The notes below the pieces were generated by a model. It was not told the DNA's origin. It saw nothing but the letters and a program-made list of their open reading frames with translations, and did no database searches. A stretch of 64,000 bases of DNA from Morganella sibonii (GTDB taxonomy: Bacteria > Pseudomonadota > Gammaproteobacteria > Enterobacterales > Enterobacteriaceae), in NCBI RefSeq assembly GCF_040560245.1, contig NZ_JAKMWP010000012.1. One strand, 5' to 3'. This document shows positions 27,790-37,075 of this stretch, one piece after another. The position numbers and the translations under genes are program-made. Position 1 is the stretch's first letter, and every line of letters begins with the position of its first letter.

Positions 27790-27824
27790 AAAACATAGGT
27801 AGGGAGACTTTACCTGTGTTTTTT
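27790..27824 (+). terminator. Hairpin with T-run between hfq and hflX
   Basis: 12-bp stem AAAACATAGGTA / TACCTGTGTTTT with one G-U pair, ending in a T-run (27819-27824). Probably a partial terminator that lowers hflX expression relative to hfq. Confidence 0.6.
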
Positions 27825-27861
27825 CCTGCGTGTTTTTCACTCAGCCTGAGAGGTTCTGCTG

Positions 27862-29142
27862 TTGTTTGACAGGTATGAAGGCGGTGAACGGGCCGTACTG
27901 GTCCATCTGTTTTTCTCACAGGATAAAAACACTGATGATCTCAGTGAGTTTGAATCCCTTGTGACATCCGCGGGTGTGACACCTGTCCAGATAGTGACCG
28001 GCAGCCGCAGCGCTCCCCATCCGAAGTATTTTGCGGGTGAAGGGAAAGCTGAAGAGATTGCTGACGCTGTGATGGAAAGTGGCGCCGATGTGGTGCTCTT
28101 TAACCATGCCTTAAGTCCGGCGCAGGAACGCAACCTCGAGCGTTTGTGCCAGTGCAGGGTGGTTGACAGAACCGGGGTTATCCTCGATATCTTCGCCCAG
28201 CGGGCACGGACACATGAAGGTAAATTACAGGTGGAACTGGCGCAGTTACGCCATCTTTCCACGCGTCTGGTCCGCGGCTGGACGCACCTTGAACGTCAGA
28301 AAGGCGGGATTGGTCTGCGGGGGCCGGGTGAGACTCAGCTTGAGTCTGACCGCCGGATGCTGCGGGATAAAATCAAACAGATTTCAGGGCGTCTGGAAAA
28401 AGTGGAACGCCAGCGCGGACAAGGTCGTCAGGCGCGCAGTAAAGCGGATATTCCGACGGTGTCTCTGGTCGGTTACACCAACGCCGGGAAATCCAGTCTG
28501 TTTAATCACATAACTGATGCGAAAGTCTATGCGGCGGATCAGTTATTTGCGACACTCGATCCGACCCTGCGGCGGATTGATGTTGATGATGTCGGTACTG
28601 TGGTACTGGCAGATACGGTCGGGTTTATCCGCCATCTGCCGCACGACCTGGTGGCGGCATTTAAAGCCACGTTGCAGGAAACCCGTGAAGCGACACTGCT
28701 GCTTCATGTGGTGGACGCGGCGGATAACCGTATTGATGAAAATATTCATGCGGTTAATACAGTTCTGGAAGAGATTGATGCACATGAAATTCCGGTTCTG
28801 ATAGTAATGAATAAAATCGATATGCTGGACGATTTTGAACCGCGTATCGACAGAAATGAGGATAACCTGCCGGTCAGGGTCTGGCTTTCAGCACAGACCG
28901 GAGCAGGAGTCCCGTTGTTGTTCCGGGCACTGACAGAACGCCTTTCCGGTGAGATCGCACACCTGGAATTGTGTCTGCCTCCGTCAGAGGGTCGTCTGCG
29001 CAGCCGTTTTTATCAGCTTCAGGCGATTGAACGCGAGTGGCTTGATGACGATGGCCGGATTTGCCTTGAAATCAGGCTGCCGGTTGTTGACTGGCGCCGT
29101 CTCTGCAAGCAGGAACAACAGTTAGCCGATTACGTTATCTGA
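27862..29142 (+). CDS. hflX: Ribosome-associated GTPase HflX
   Basis: Obg-family GTPase that splits stalled 70S ribosomes under heat stress. N-terminal HflX domain with GSRSAPHPKYFAGEGKAEEI and the glycine-rich RGPGETQLE, then the G domain: G1 GYTNAGKSSLFN, G3 DTVGF, G4 NKID. The start is a TTG at 27862 (MFDRYEGGERAVLVH) with TGAGAGG about nine bases upstream. 426 residues, as in E. coli. Confidence 0.96.
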   Translation: MFDRYEGGERAVLVHLFFSQDKNTDDLSEFESLVTSAGVTPVQIVTGSRSAPHPKYFAGEGKAEEIADAVMESGADVVLFNHALSPAQERNLERLCQCRVVDRTGVILDIFAQRARTHEGKLQVELAQLRHLSTRLVRGWTHLERQKGGIGLRGPGETQLESDRRMLRDKIKQISGRLEKVERQRGQGRQARSKADIPTVSLVGYTNAGKSSLFNHITDAKVYAADQLFATLDPTLRRIDVDDVGTVVLADTVGFIRHLPHDLVAAFKATLQETREATLLLHVVDAADNRIDENIHAVNTVLEEIDAHEIPVLIVMNKIDMLDDFEPRIDRNEDNLPVRVWLSAQTGAGVPLLFRALTERLSGEIAHLELCLPPSEGRLRSRFYQLQAIEREWLDDDGRICLEIRLPVVDWRRLCKQEQQLADYVI

Positions 29143-29228
29143 TTATCAGCGGCGTAATATATTGATTGAGAGCGCGTTTTTGTGCTCTTAGCCCTGAAAA
29201 ACCGATCATAAAAGAGTGGAGCGAAGGC

Positions 29229-30506
29229 ATGGCGTGGAATCAGCCCGGTAATAACGGACAGGACCGCGACCCGTGGGGGAGCAGCAATAAAGGCGGCAAC
29301 TCCGACGGTAACAAAGGCGGCCGGAACCGTGGGGCATCTGATCTCGACGATCTGTTCCGGAAAATGAGCAGAAAACTCGGTGGTCTGGGTGGCGGTAAAG
29401 GCGGAAATAATAACGGACAGTCCGGCGGGAACAATCGTCCTCCGGTACAGTTCGCCGGCGGACGTATTATCAGTCTCGCTATTGCCGCCGTTGTTGTTGT
29501 CTGGGCCGCAACCGGCTTCTATACGATTAAAGAAACGGAACGTGGTGTGGTTACCCGTTTCGGTAAATTCAGTCATGTGGTGCAGCCGGGTCTGAACTGG
29601 AAACCGACATTTATTGATCGCGTCACTGCGGTTGATGTGGCGACTGTCCAGGATCTGGCGACCAACGGGATGATGTTAACGGCTGACGAAAACGTCGTCC
29701 GCGTCAATATGAACGTCCAGTTCCAGGTTGTGAACCCGGAAGAGTATCTCTTCAGCGTCACCAACCCGGGCAACAGTCTGCGTCAGGCGATGGACAGTGC
29801 GGTGCGCGGGGTTATCGGTAAGTTCACCATGGAGAAAATCCTGACGGCGAACCGTACCGTGGTCCGTAACGAAACCCAGAAAGTTCTCGAAGAGACAATC
29901 AGACCTTATAAAATGGGGATCGCGATTGTCGACGTCAACTTCCAGGAAGCCCGTCCGCCGGCTGAAGTTCAGGCCTCATTCGATGACGTGATTGCCGCGC
30001 GTGAAAACGAACAGCAATCCATCCGTGAAGCGGAAGCTTACTCAAACGAAGTTCTGCCGCTGGCAAAAGGTAACGCGCAAAGCATGATCGAAAGCGCGCA
30101 GGCCTATAAAGCCAGTATCGTGCTGAAAGCACGCGGTGAAGTGGCAAGCTTCTCGAAAATGCTGCCGGAATACCGTGCGGCACCGGATATCACCCGTGAA
30201 CGTCTGTACATTGAGACAATGGAACGTGTGCTGAGCAATACCCGTAAAGTGATTGCCAATGATAAAAGCAACAGCATGATGGTGCTGCCGCTGGATCAGA
30301 TTATGCGCGAGCAGAGAGCAGCCTCTCAGACTGCACCGGCGAAATCCGCTGCCTCGTCATCATCCGCACCGGCAACACAGGCACCGTCAGGCCGTCAGGC
30401 ACAAAACAGCACCCGGAATCCGAATGTACCTGCTGAATACAACAACACGTATGATCTCAGCAGTTCGGGTATCCGTGGTAACACTGAACGCACAGGGAGA
30501 CAATAA
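29229..30506 (+). CDS. hflK: FtsH protease regulator HflK
   Basis: SPFH/prohibitin protein that forms with HflC the large periplasmic cage around FtsH. Begins MAWNQPGNNGQDRDPWG, then a Gly/Asn-rich cytoplasmic segment, one membrane helix (about 78-98) and the SPFH domain from TIKETERGVVTRFGKF. A Ser/Ala/Pro-rich tail closes the 425 residues. I use ATG 29229; the frame is open 21 codons upstream without family similarity. Two bases separate it from hflC. Confidence 0.96.
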   Translation: MAWNQPGNNGQDRDPWGSSNKGGNSDGNKGGRNRGASDLDDLFRKMSRKLGGLGGGKGGNNNGQSGGNNRPPVQFAGGRIISLAIAAVVVVWAATGFYTIKETERGVVTRFGKFSHVVQPGLNWKPTFIDRVTAVDVATVQDLATNGMMLTADENVVRVNMNVQFQVVNPEEYLFSVTNPGNSLRQAMDSAVRGVIGKFTMEKILTANRTVVRNETQKVLEETIRPYKMGIAIVDVNFQEARPPAEVQASFDDVIAARENEQQSIREAEAYSNEVLPLAKGNAQSMIESAQAYKASIVLKARGEVASFSKMLPEYRAAPDITRERLYIETMERVLSNTRKVIANDKSNSMMVLPLDQIMREQRAASQTAPAKSAASSSSAPATQAPSGRQAQNSTRNPNVPAEYNNTYDLSSSGIRGNTERTGRQ

Positions 30507-30508
30507 TC

Positions 30509-31522
30509 ATGCGTAAGTATTTAGCCGTTATTGTTATTCTGGTTTTAGGCGTTCTGTATGCGTCTGTCTTTACTGTTCAGCAGACCGAGCGCGGTATCGT
30601 GCTGCGCTTTGGTAAAGTTCTGCGTGATGCGGAGAACAAACCGATTGTCTATGAACCGGGCCTGCATCTGAAAGTGCCGTTTATTGAAACCGTTAAAATG
30701 CTGCCTGCCCGTATCCAGACTCTGGATATCCAGGCTGACCGTTTCCTGACAAACGAAAACAAAGACCTGATCGTCGATTCTTACCTGAAATGGCGGATTA
30801 GTGATTTCAGCCTGTATTATCTCGCAACAAACAGCGGTAATATTAATCAGGCTGAAAACCTGCTGAAACGTAAATTCAGTGACCGTCTGCGTTCTGAGTT
30901 CGGTCGTCTGAGCGTGAAAGAGATTGTGACGGATTCCCGCGGTACATTAACGACGGAAGTCAAAAATGCACTGAACGAAGGGAGCTCCGGTAACGATCCG
31001 CAGGCAACTGATGCTGATAACGCTATTGCCGATGCGGCAGCGCGTGTTCAGGAAGAAACCAAAGGCGCACAGCCTCAGGTGAATCCGAACAGTATGGCAG
31101 CGTTAGGTATCGAAGTGGTGGACGTCCGTATCAAGCAGATTAACCTGCCGGCGGAAGTCTCCGAAGCTATCTTCCAGCGTATGCGTGCAGAACGTGAAGC
31201 TGTGGCACGTCGTCACCGCTCACAGGGTCTGGAAGAAGCCATGAAGATTCGTGCGGTGGCAGATAAAACCCGTACTGAAATCCTGGCCGAAGCGGAGCGC
31301 CAGTCACTCTCCCTGCGTGGTGCGGGTGATGCGGAAGCCGCTAAACTGTTTGCGGATGCATTCAGTCAGGATCCGGATTTCTATGCGTTTATCCGAAGCC
31401 TGCGTGCTTATGAGCAAAGCTTCAAACCCGATGGCAACGACATTATGGTGTTAAGCCCGGATACGGATTTCTTCCGTTACATGAAGGCACCGACATCATT
31501 GCGTCCGGCTTCAGGCCAGTAA
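30509..31522 (+). CDS. hflC: FtsH protease regulator HflC
   Basis: Partner of HflK. N-terminal membrane helix (about 3-20), then the SPFH domain starting VQQTERGIVLRFGKV; it ends in a helical region with QSLSLRGAGDAEAAKLFADA. 337 residues (E. coli 334). Upstream spacing to hflK is two bases. A terminator follows; E. coli yjeT, normally between hflC and purA, is not present. Confidence 0.96.
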   Translation: MRKYLAVIVILVLGVLYASVFTVQQTERGIVLRFGKVLRDAENKPIVYEPGLHLKVPFIETVKMLPARIQTLDIQADRFLTNENKDLIVDSYLKWRISDFSLYYLATNSGNINQAENLLKRKFSDRLRSEFGRLSVKEIVTDSRGTLTTEVKNALNEGSSGNDPQATDADNAIADAAARVQEETKGAQPQVNPNSMAALGIEVVDVRIKQINLPAEVSEAIFQRMRAEREAVARRHRSQGLEEAMKIRAVADKTRTEILAEAERQSLSLRGAGDAEAAKLFADAFSQDPDFYAFIRSLRAYEQSFKPDGNDIMVLSPDTDFFRYMKAPTSLRPASGQ

Positions 31523-31590
31523 GTCCGGTAACCGCATAACCGGTACTGAAAAATCGTCAGCATGCTGATGGTCGCACTCTGATGAATAGA

Positions 31591-31612
31591 GCCCGCTTAG
31601 GCGGGCTTTATT
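31591..31612 (+). terminator. Terminator after hflC
   Basis: GCCCGC (31591-31596), TTAG loop, GCGGGC (31601-31606), then TTTATTA. Ends the hfl cluster before purA. Confidence 0.85.
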
Positions 31613-31713
31613 ATGGACATAGATCAGGTGACTTTCATAAAGTGGATAAAAAGTGCTGAAAGGGCGGTCATGAGATGCTAGAATCCTTTTTTAAGCAACC
31701 AGGTAAAAACGAA

Positions 31714-33012
31714 ATGGGTAAGAACGTTGTCGTATTGGGCACCCAATGGGGTGACGAGGGCAAGGGCAAAATCGTCGACTTGCTGACTGAACGGGCTAAG
31801 TATGTTGTTCGTTATCAAGGTGGCCATAACGCTGGTCACACTCTGGTTATCAACGGTGAGAAAACCGTCCTGCATTTAATTCCGTCAGGTATTCTCCGCG
31901 AAAACGTCGTCAGCATCATTGCTAACGGTGTTGTACTCGCACCCGATGCACTGCTGAAAGAAATGACTGCACTGGAAGAGCGTGGTATTCCGGTGCGCGA
32001 ACGTCTGCTGATTTCTGAAGCATGTCCGCTGATCCTCCCTTATCATGTTGCGCTGGATAATGCCCGTGAGAAAGCACGCGGCGCAAAAGCTATCGGCACA
32101 ACCGGGCGCGGTATCGGACCTGCATACGAAGATAAAGTTGCCCGTCGCGGCCTGCGTGTGGGTGACCTCTTTGATAAAGAAACCTTCGCTCAGAAACTGA
32201 AAGAAATCCTTGAGTATCACAACTTCCAGTTAGTGAACTACTACAAAGAGCCTGCGGTTGACTATCAGAAAACCCTGGACGAAATCATGGCAGTTGCGGA
32301 TATCCTGACCGGTATGGTTGTGGATGTGTCTGATCTGCTGTACAAAGCCACCGTTAACGGTGAGCTGGTGATGTTTGAAGGTGCACAGGGTACACTGCTG
32401 GATATCGACCACGGTACCTATCCGTATGTGACCTCCTCAAACACCACTGCCGGCGGTGTTGCCACCGGTTCCGGTTTAGGTCCGCGTTATGTGGATTATG
32501 TCCTGGGTATCATCAAAGCTTACTCCACCCGTGTGGGTGCCGGTCCGTTCCCGACCGAACTGTTTGATGAAACCGGTGAATACCTGCGTACCAAAGGCCA
32601 GGAGTTCGGTGCAACCACCGGACGCAGCCGTCGTTGTGGCTGGCTGGACATCATTGCTATCCGCCGTGCTGTGCAGATTAACTCCCTGTCAGGGTTCTGC
32701 ATGACCAAGCTGGATGTGCTGGATGGTCTGAAAGAAGTGAAAGTGTGTGTCGGTTACCGTTTACCGAACGGTGAAATCATTGAAACCACACCACTGGCTG
32801 CGGATAACTGGGAAGGCATCGAGCCAATCTATGAAGTGATGCCGGGCTGGACTGAAACCACCTTCGGGGCGAAAACCCGCGAAGCACTGCCTCAGGCAGC
32901 ACTGGATTACATCCGCCGCATTGAAGAACTGACAGGCGTTCCTGTTGATATTATTTCAACCGGTCCGGATCGTTCTGAAACGATGATCCTGCGCGACCCG
33001 TTCGACGCATAA
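31714..33012 (+). CDS. purA: Adenylosuccinate synthetase
   Basis: GTP-dependent ligation of aspartate to IMP, first step from IMP to AMP. P-loop-like GDEGKGKIVD near residue 12, GGHNAGHTL, TTGRGIGPAYEDK and the IMP-binding TTGRSRRCGWLD. I start at MGKNVVVLGTQWGDEGKG (432 residues, as in E. coli); an ATG 39 bases earlier is in frame but adds residues without family similarity. Two terminators follow. Confidence 0.97.
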   Translation: MGKNVVVLGTQWGDEGKGKIVDLLTERAKYVVRYQGGHNAGHTLVINGEKTVLHLIPSGILRENVVSIIANGVVLAPDALLKEMTALEERGIPVRERLLISEACPLILPYHVALDNAREKARGAKAIGTTGRGIGPAYEDKVARRGLRVGDLFDKETFAQKLKEILEYHNFQLVNYYKEPAVDYQKTLDEIMAVADILTGMVVDVSDLLYKATVNGELVMFEGAQGTLLDIDHGTYPYVTSSNTTAGGVATGSGLGPRYVDYVLGIIKAYSTRVGAGPFPTELFDETGEYLRTKGQEFGATTGRSRRCGWLDIIAIRRAVQINSLSGFCMTKLDVLDGLKEVKVCVGYRLPNGEIIETTPLAADNWEGIEPIYEVMPGWTETTFGAKTREALPQAALDYIRRIEELTGVPVDIISTGPDRSETMILRDPFDA

Positions 33013-33037
33013 GATCGTTCAGTTGATACCAGTCAGG

Positions 33038-33062
33038 GCCGGGCATGTTTGTCCGGCTTTTT
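33038..33062 (+). terminator. First terminator after purA
   Basis: Stem GCCGGG (33038-33043) with TCCGGC (33052-33057), one G-U pair, followed by TTTTT. Confidence 0.7.
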
Positions 33063-33071
33063 GTTTTCTGA

Positions 33072-33116
33072 CGCCGGAATTTCTGACTGCGTGAGCGCAG
33101 GAAATCCGGCGTTTTT
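33072..33116 (+). terminator. Second terminator after purA
   Basis: Long stem CGCCGGAATTTC (33072-33083) with GAAATCCGGCG (33101-33111), one bulged A, followed by TTTTT. Tandem with the previous one. Confidence 0.8.
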
Positions 33117-33125
33117 AACGACAAA

Positions 33126-33144
33126 TTTTGCTTAATAAGCAAAA
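33126..33144. promoter_or_regulatory. 8-bp inverted repeat upstream of nsrR
   Basis: TTTTGCTT-AAT-AAGCAAAA, perfect arms with a 3-base centre, about 75 bases before nsrR. Looks like an operator; it does not match the NsrR consensus as I know it. Ligand and regulator unknown. Confidence 0.4.
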
Positions 33145-33216
33145 GACACACATAATGATTATCCATTACTTATCATGTGATCCCCGCGCGGGATAACAGA
33201 ATTTCCGGGGTAAAAT

Positions 33217-33645
33217 GTGCAGTTAACCAGTTTTACAGATTATGGCTTGCGGGCGCTGATTTATATGGCGTCACTTCCTGATGGTAAAATGACCAGTATT
33301 ACGGAAGTGACGAATGTCTACGGTGTATCCCGTAACCATATGGTCAAGATAATTAACCAATTGAGCCATTTGGGTTATGTCGAGGCGATTCGCGGCAAAA
33401 ATGGCGGGATCCGCCTGGGAAAACCTGCTAATACTATAGGTATCGGTGAGGTTGTCCGCGCGCTCGAGCCGTTAACACTGGTGAACTGCAGCGGTGAATT
33501 CTGTCACATTACCCCGGCTTGCCGGCTGAAATCGGTACTGAACAAAGCCATACGGGAGTTTCTGCAGGAACTGGATAAACACACGCTCGCTGATATGGTG
33601 CAGGACAATCAGCATCTTTATAAATTGTTACTGACGGACGAATAA
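33217..33645 (+). CDS. nsrR: Nitric oxide-sensing repressor NsrR
   Basis: Rrf2-family repressor with a 2Fe-2S or 4Fe-4S cluster destroyed by NO; controls hmp and other nitrosative-stress genes. Winged helix about 1-60 (VYGVSRNHMVKIINQL), cluster ligands Cys91, Cys96 and Cys102 (NCSGEFCHITPAC) and the conserved Asp8. The start is a GTG, as in E. coli nsrR. 142 residues. It leads into rnr 28 bases later. Confidence 0.96.
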   Translation: MQLTSFTDYGLRALIYMASLPDGKMTSITEVTNVYGVSRNHMVKIINQLSHLGYVEAIRGKNGGIRLGKPANTIGIGEVVRALEPLTLVNCSGEFCHITPACRLKSVLNKAIREFLQELDKHTLADMVQDNQHLYKLLLTDE

Positions 33646-33672
33646 CGCTCGTCAGAAACCACGGAGGATATA

Positions 33673-36111
33673 ATGTCAGTGGAAAAACAATCAAACGACC
33701 CTTACCGTGAGCGCGAAGCGGAAAAATACGAATCTCCGATCGCGAGCCGTGAATTTATTCTTGAAACTGTCCGCCGTCACACCAAACCGGTGAGCCGCGA
33801 CGATATCGCACAGGAACTGGGGATCAGCGGTGAAGAGGCTCAGGAAGCCCTGCGCCGTCGTCTGCGCGCCATGGAGCGTGACGGGCAGCTGGTCTTTACC
33901 CGCCGCCAGTGCTACGCCTTACCGGAGCGCCTCGATTTAATTAAAGGCACCGTGATCGGCCATCGTGATGGCTTCGGGTTCCTGCGTGTCGAAGGACAAA
34001 AAGACGATCTCTACATCCCGCAGGATCAGATGAAATTATGCATCCACGGGGATGTGATCCTGGTGCAGGTGATGGGGGCTGATCGCAAAGGCCGCCGCGA
34101 AGCGCGCGTTGTGCGTGTCGTTGAGCCGAAAACCGGCCAGATTGTCGGCCGTTACTTTACCGAAGAAGGCATGGGATTTGTTGTGCCGGATGACAGCCGC
34201 CTGTGCTTTGATATTCTGATCCCGAAAGAGTCGATTAACGGCGCACGGATGGGGAATATCGTGGTGGCGGAACTGACCCGCCGTCCGGGCAAACGGGTGC
34301 AGGCGCTCGGTGTTATCACTGAAGTGCTGGGCGAAAAAATGGGCACCAGTATTGCGGTGGATATTGCCCTGCGCAAACATGAAATTCCGTTTACCTGGCC
34401 TGAACAGGTGGAACGCCAGGTCGCGGATATCCGCGAGGAAGTGCCTGAATCCGCCAAAAAAGGCCGTGTTGATTTACGCGACCTGCCGCTGGTGACTATC
34501 GACGGCGAAGATGCCCGTGACTTTGATGACGCCGTACACTGCGAAGCCAAACGCGGCGGCGGCTGGCGTCTGTGGGTGGCGATTGCTGACGTCAGTTATT
34601 ATGTGCGTCCGCAGACGGCGCTGGATGATGAAGCCCGCAGCCGGGGAACCTCAGTTTACTTCCCGTCACAGGTTGTACCGATGCTGCCGGAAGTACTGTC
34701 GAATGGTGTCTGTTCACTGAACCCGCAGGTTGATCGCCTGTGTATGGTGTGTGAAATGACGATTTCGGCGAAAGGTAAGCTTTCCGGTTACCGTTTCTAT
34801 GAAGCGGTAATGAGTTCCCATGCCCGTCTGACCTACACCAAAGTGTGGAAAATCCTCGAAGGGGATGAAGAGCTGCGTGAACACTACGCGCCGCTGGTCA
34901 AACACCTGGAAGAACTGCACAAACTCTATAAAGCACTGGCGGAAGCCCGTGATGAGCGCGGTGCGATTGCCTTTGAATCCGAAGAAGCGAAATTTATTTT
35001 CAATGCGGAAAAACGCATTGAACGTATCGAGCCGGTACTGCGCAATGATGCGCATAAACTGATCGAAGAATGTATGATCATGGCGAACGTTGCCGCAGCC
35101 CGTTTCGTTGAGAAAAACAATGAACCGGCGCTGTACCGTGTGCATGATCGTCCGAAAGAAGACAGCGTCATCAATCTGCGCACCGTCTTTAATGAGCTGG
35201 GTCTGACTCTGCCGGGCGGACTGACACCGGAGCCGAAAGATTACGCCCGTGTCATGCTGGAAGTGGCGGAACGTCCTGACCACGAGCTGTTACAGACTAT
35301 GCTGCTGCGCTCGATGAAACAGGCGATTTATGATCCGGATAACCGCGGCCACTTCGGCCTGGCGTTACCGGCGTATGCCCACTTTACCTCACCGATCCGC
35401 CGCTATCCGGATCTGAGCCTGCACCGTGCGATTAAGTACCTGCTGGCAAAAGAGCGCGGCGAGGCGAAATCGCAGACCGGTGCATGGCATTATGATATGC
35501 AGAGTATGCTTCAGCTGGGTGAGCACACCTCCATGACGGAGCGCCGTGCCGATGAAGCCACCCGCGATGTGGCGGACTGGCTGAAGTGTGACTTTATGCA
35601 GGATCAGGTGGGGAATGTCTTTACCGGGCTTATCACCAGCGTGACCGGTTTCGGCTTCTTTGTCCGCCTCAATGATCTGTTTATCGATGGTCTGGTACAC
35701 GTATCAACACTTGATAACGATTACTACCGCTACGATAATGTCGGCCAGCGTCTGATTGGTGAATCGTCCTCAAATGTATACCGCCTGGGTGATGAAGTTG
35801 AAATCCGGGTGGAAGCTGTGCATATGGACGAGCGCACCATTGATTTCGCGCTGATTTCAACCACCCGCCGTGCCCGTAATGAAGGCAAAACCGCGAGAAC
35901 CCGGGCGAAAGCCGGTGACAGAGGGGACAAGCGCCGGGACGGTAAGAAAGCTGATCCGCGCCGTGACAAAAACTTCGAACCGGACAGCACGTTCCGCAAG
36001 AAGAAAAAAGAGGACGGCCCGAAAGCACCGAAAAGTAAGAAGTCAGCACGGACCAAAAAAATCGAAGCCAATATAAAGGCGAAACGCGCGAAGAAAAAAG
36101 CTGCGAAGTAA
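33673..36111 (+). CDS. rnr: Ribonuclease R
   Basis: RNB-family 3'-5' exoribonuclease for structured RNA, rRNA quality control and trans-translation. N-terminal winged-helix domain, two cold-shock domains, the catalytic RNB domain with DARDFDDAVHCEA (metal-binding Asp residues), an S1 domain (GLITSVTGFGFFVRL) and a lysine/arginine-rich tail from about 735 that unwinds RNA. 812 residues (E. coli 813). GGAGGA ribosome site. Co-directional with nsrR and rlmB. Confidence 0.97.
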   Translation: MSVEKQSNDPYREREAEKYESPIASREFILETVRRHTKPVSRDDIAQELGISGEEAQEALRRRLRAMERDGQLVFTRRQCYALPERLDLIKGTVIGHRDGFGFLRVEGQKDDLYIPQDQMKLCIHGDVILVQVMGADRKGRREARVVRVVEPKTGQIVGRYFTEEGMGFVVPDDSRLCFDILIPKESINGARMGNIVVAELTRRPGKRVQALGVITEVLGEKMGTSIAVDIALRKHEIPFTWPEQVERQVADIREEVPESAKKGRVDLRDLPLVTIDGEDARDFDDAVHCEAKRGGGWRLWVAIADVSYYVRPQTALDDEARSRGTSVYFPSQVVPMLPEVLSNGVCSLNPQVDRLCMVCEMTISAKGKLSGYRFYEAVMSSHARLTYTKVWKILEGDEELREHYAPLVKHLEELHKLYKALAEARDERGAIAFESEEAKFIFNAEKRIERIEPVLRNDAHKLIEECMIMANVAAARFVEKNNEPALYRVHDRPKEDSVINLRTVFNELGLTLPGGLTPEPKDYARVMLEVAERPDHELLQTMLLRSMKQAIYDPDNRGHFGLALPAYAHFTSPIRRYPDLSLHRAIKYLLAKERGEAKSQTGAWHYDMQSMLQLGEHTSMTERRADEATRDVADWLKCDFMQDQVGNVFTGLITSVTGFGFFVRLNDLFIDGLVHVSTLDNDYYRYDNVGQRLIGESSSNVYRLGDEVEIRVEAVHMDERTIDFALISTTRRARNEGKTARTRAKAGDRGDKRRDGKKADPRRDKNFEPDSTFRKKKKEDGPKAPKSKKSARTKKIEANIKAKRAKKKAAK

Positions 36112-36134
36112 CTGCCTTTGGTTTATATCTTCCC

Positions 36135-36160
36135 GTAATGAGGCGGTAACGCCTCATTAC
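36135..36160 (+). other. Intercistronic hairpin with GNRA tetraloop between rnr and rlmB
   Basis: Perfect 11-bp stem GTAATGAGGCG / CGCCTCATTAC closed by a GTAA loop (GNRA class). There is no T-run after it, so it is more likely an mRNA-stabilising or processing structure than a terminator. Confidence 0.6.
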
Positions 36161-36189
36161 GCTTATTGTCCCGCAACAAACGGAACGTT

Positions 36190-36924
36190 ATGAGTGAAAT
36201 TATTTATGGTATCCACGCCGTGGATGCTCTGCTGGCGCGTGATCCCAGCCGTTTTCTTGAAGTTTTTGTTTTAAAAGGACGTGAAGACCGCCGTCTGACT
36301 CCGGTTGTACATGCTCTGGAAGCTGCGGGTGTCCGCGTCCAGGTGGCCAGCCGTCAGTGGATGGACGGCCAGACCGAAGGGGCTGTTCATCAGGGTATTA
36401 TCGCCAAAGTCAAAGGCGGCCGTCAGTATCAGGAGCAGGATCTGCCTGATTTGCTGGCAGAGCATGAAACACCGTTTCTGCTGGTACTCGACGGTGTGAC
36501 TGATCCGCACAACCTCGGTGCCTGTCTGCGTACCGCAGATGCCGCCGGTGTGCATGCGGTGATCATCCCGAAAGATCGTTCCGCGCAGCTGAATGCGACA
36601 GCGAAAAAAGTCGCGTGCGGCGCGGCGGAAAGCGTACCGCTTATCCGTGTCACTAACCTGGCCCGCACACTGCGTCAGCTGAAAGACGAAAATATCTGGG
36701 TTGTCGGCACGGCCGGTGAAGCGACTCATGATCTGTATCAGAGCAAAATGACCGGCCCGGTGGCGCTGGTGATGGGGGCGGAAGGAGAAGGCATGCGCCG
36801 CCTGACCCGCGACCTGTGCGATGAACTGATCAGCATTCCGATGGCCGGGGCGGTATCCTCCCTGAATGTCTCGGTGGCAACGGGCGTCTGCCTGTTTGAG
36901 GCTGTGCGCCAGCGCGGAAAATAA
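36190..36924 (+). CDS. rlmB: 23S rRNA (guanosine-2251-2'-O)-methyltransferase RlmB
   Basis: SPOUT-class (TrmH) methyltransferase acting on Gm2251 in the peptidyl-transferase loop. N-terminal substrate-binding domain, then the knotted SAM domain with DGVTDPHNLGACLRTADA, NATAKKVACGAAE and VMGAEGEGMRRLT / SSLNVSVATGVCLFE. The start MSEIIYGIHAVDALL at 36190 matches E. coli; the frame is open eight codons upstream. 244 residues. Confidence 0.97.
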   Translation: MSEIIYGIHAVDALLARDPSRFLEVFVLKGREDRRLTPVVHALEAAGVRVQVASRQWMDGQTEGAVHQGIIAKVKGGRQYQEQDLPDLLAEHETPFLLVLDGVTDPHNLGACLRTADAAGVHAVIIPKDRSAQLNATAKKVACGAAESVPLIRVTNLARTLRQLKDENIWVVGTAGEATHDLYQSKMTGPVALVMGAEGEGMRRLTRDLCDELISIPMAGAVSSLNVSVATGVCLFEAVRQRGK

Positions 36925-36947
36925 TCCCGCATCACACACTTATTACC

Positions 36948-36976
36948 TTGTCTTTTGAGGCGGGTATGAGTATAGT
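36948..36976 (+). promoter_or_regulatory. Promoter of the rpsF operon
   Basis: TTGTCT (36948-36953), 17-base spacer, TATAGT (36971-36976). It leaves a leader of about 95 bases before rpsF, enough for autoregulatory structure. Confidence 0.7.
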
Positions 36977-37016
36977 TATGCGTCAAATTTTTCAGCCGCA
37001 CTTAAACAAGTTCCTT

Positions 37017-37050
37017 GCCTCTCAGGGTTGCGGTTGCCCGGACAGGAGGC
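37017..37050 (+). promoter_or_regulatory. Candidate S6:S18 autoregulatory leader element
   Basis: GCCTC (37017-37021) pairs with GAGGC (37046-37050) around a GC-rich loop containing GGG/CCC and an unpaired CCGGACA, just before the AAGGAG of rpsF. A conserved S6:S18-binding leader with a critical CCG is known upstream of rpsF. Assigned by position and the CCG-bearing hairpin only. Confidence 0.5.
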
Positions 37051-37075
37051 TAATAATCCGTAAGGAGCACTACTA

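Noticed and set aside
27675..27869. 64-codon frame across the hfq 3' end and hflX start
   Set aside because: Out of frame with hfq, crosses the terminator hairpin and has no similarity.
36271..36939. 222-codon open frame on the minus strand
   Set aside because: It lies wholly antisense to rlmB, has no family resemblance or ribosome site, and codon phase follows the rlmB frame.
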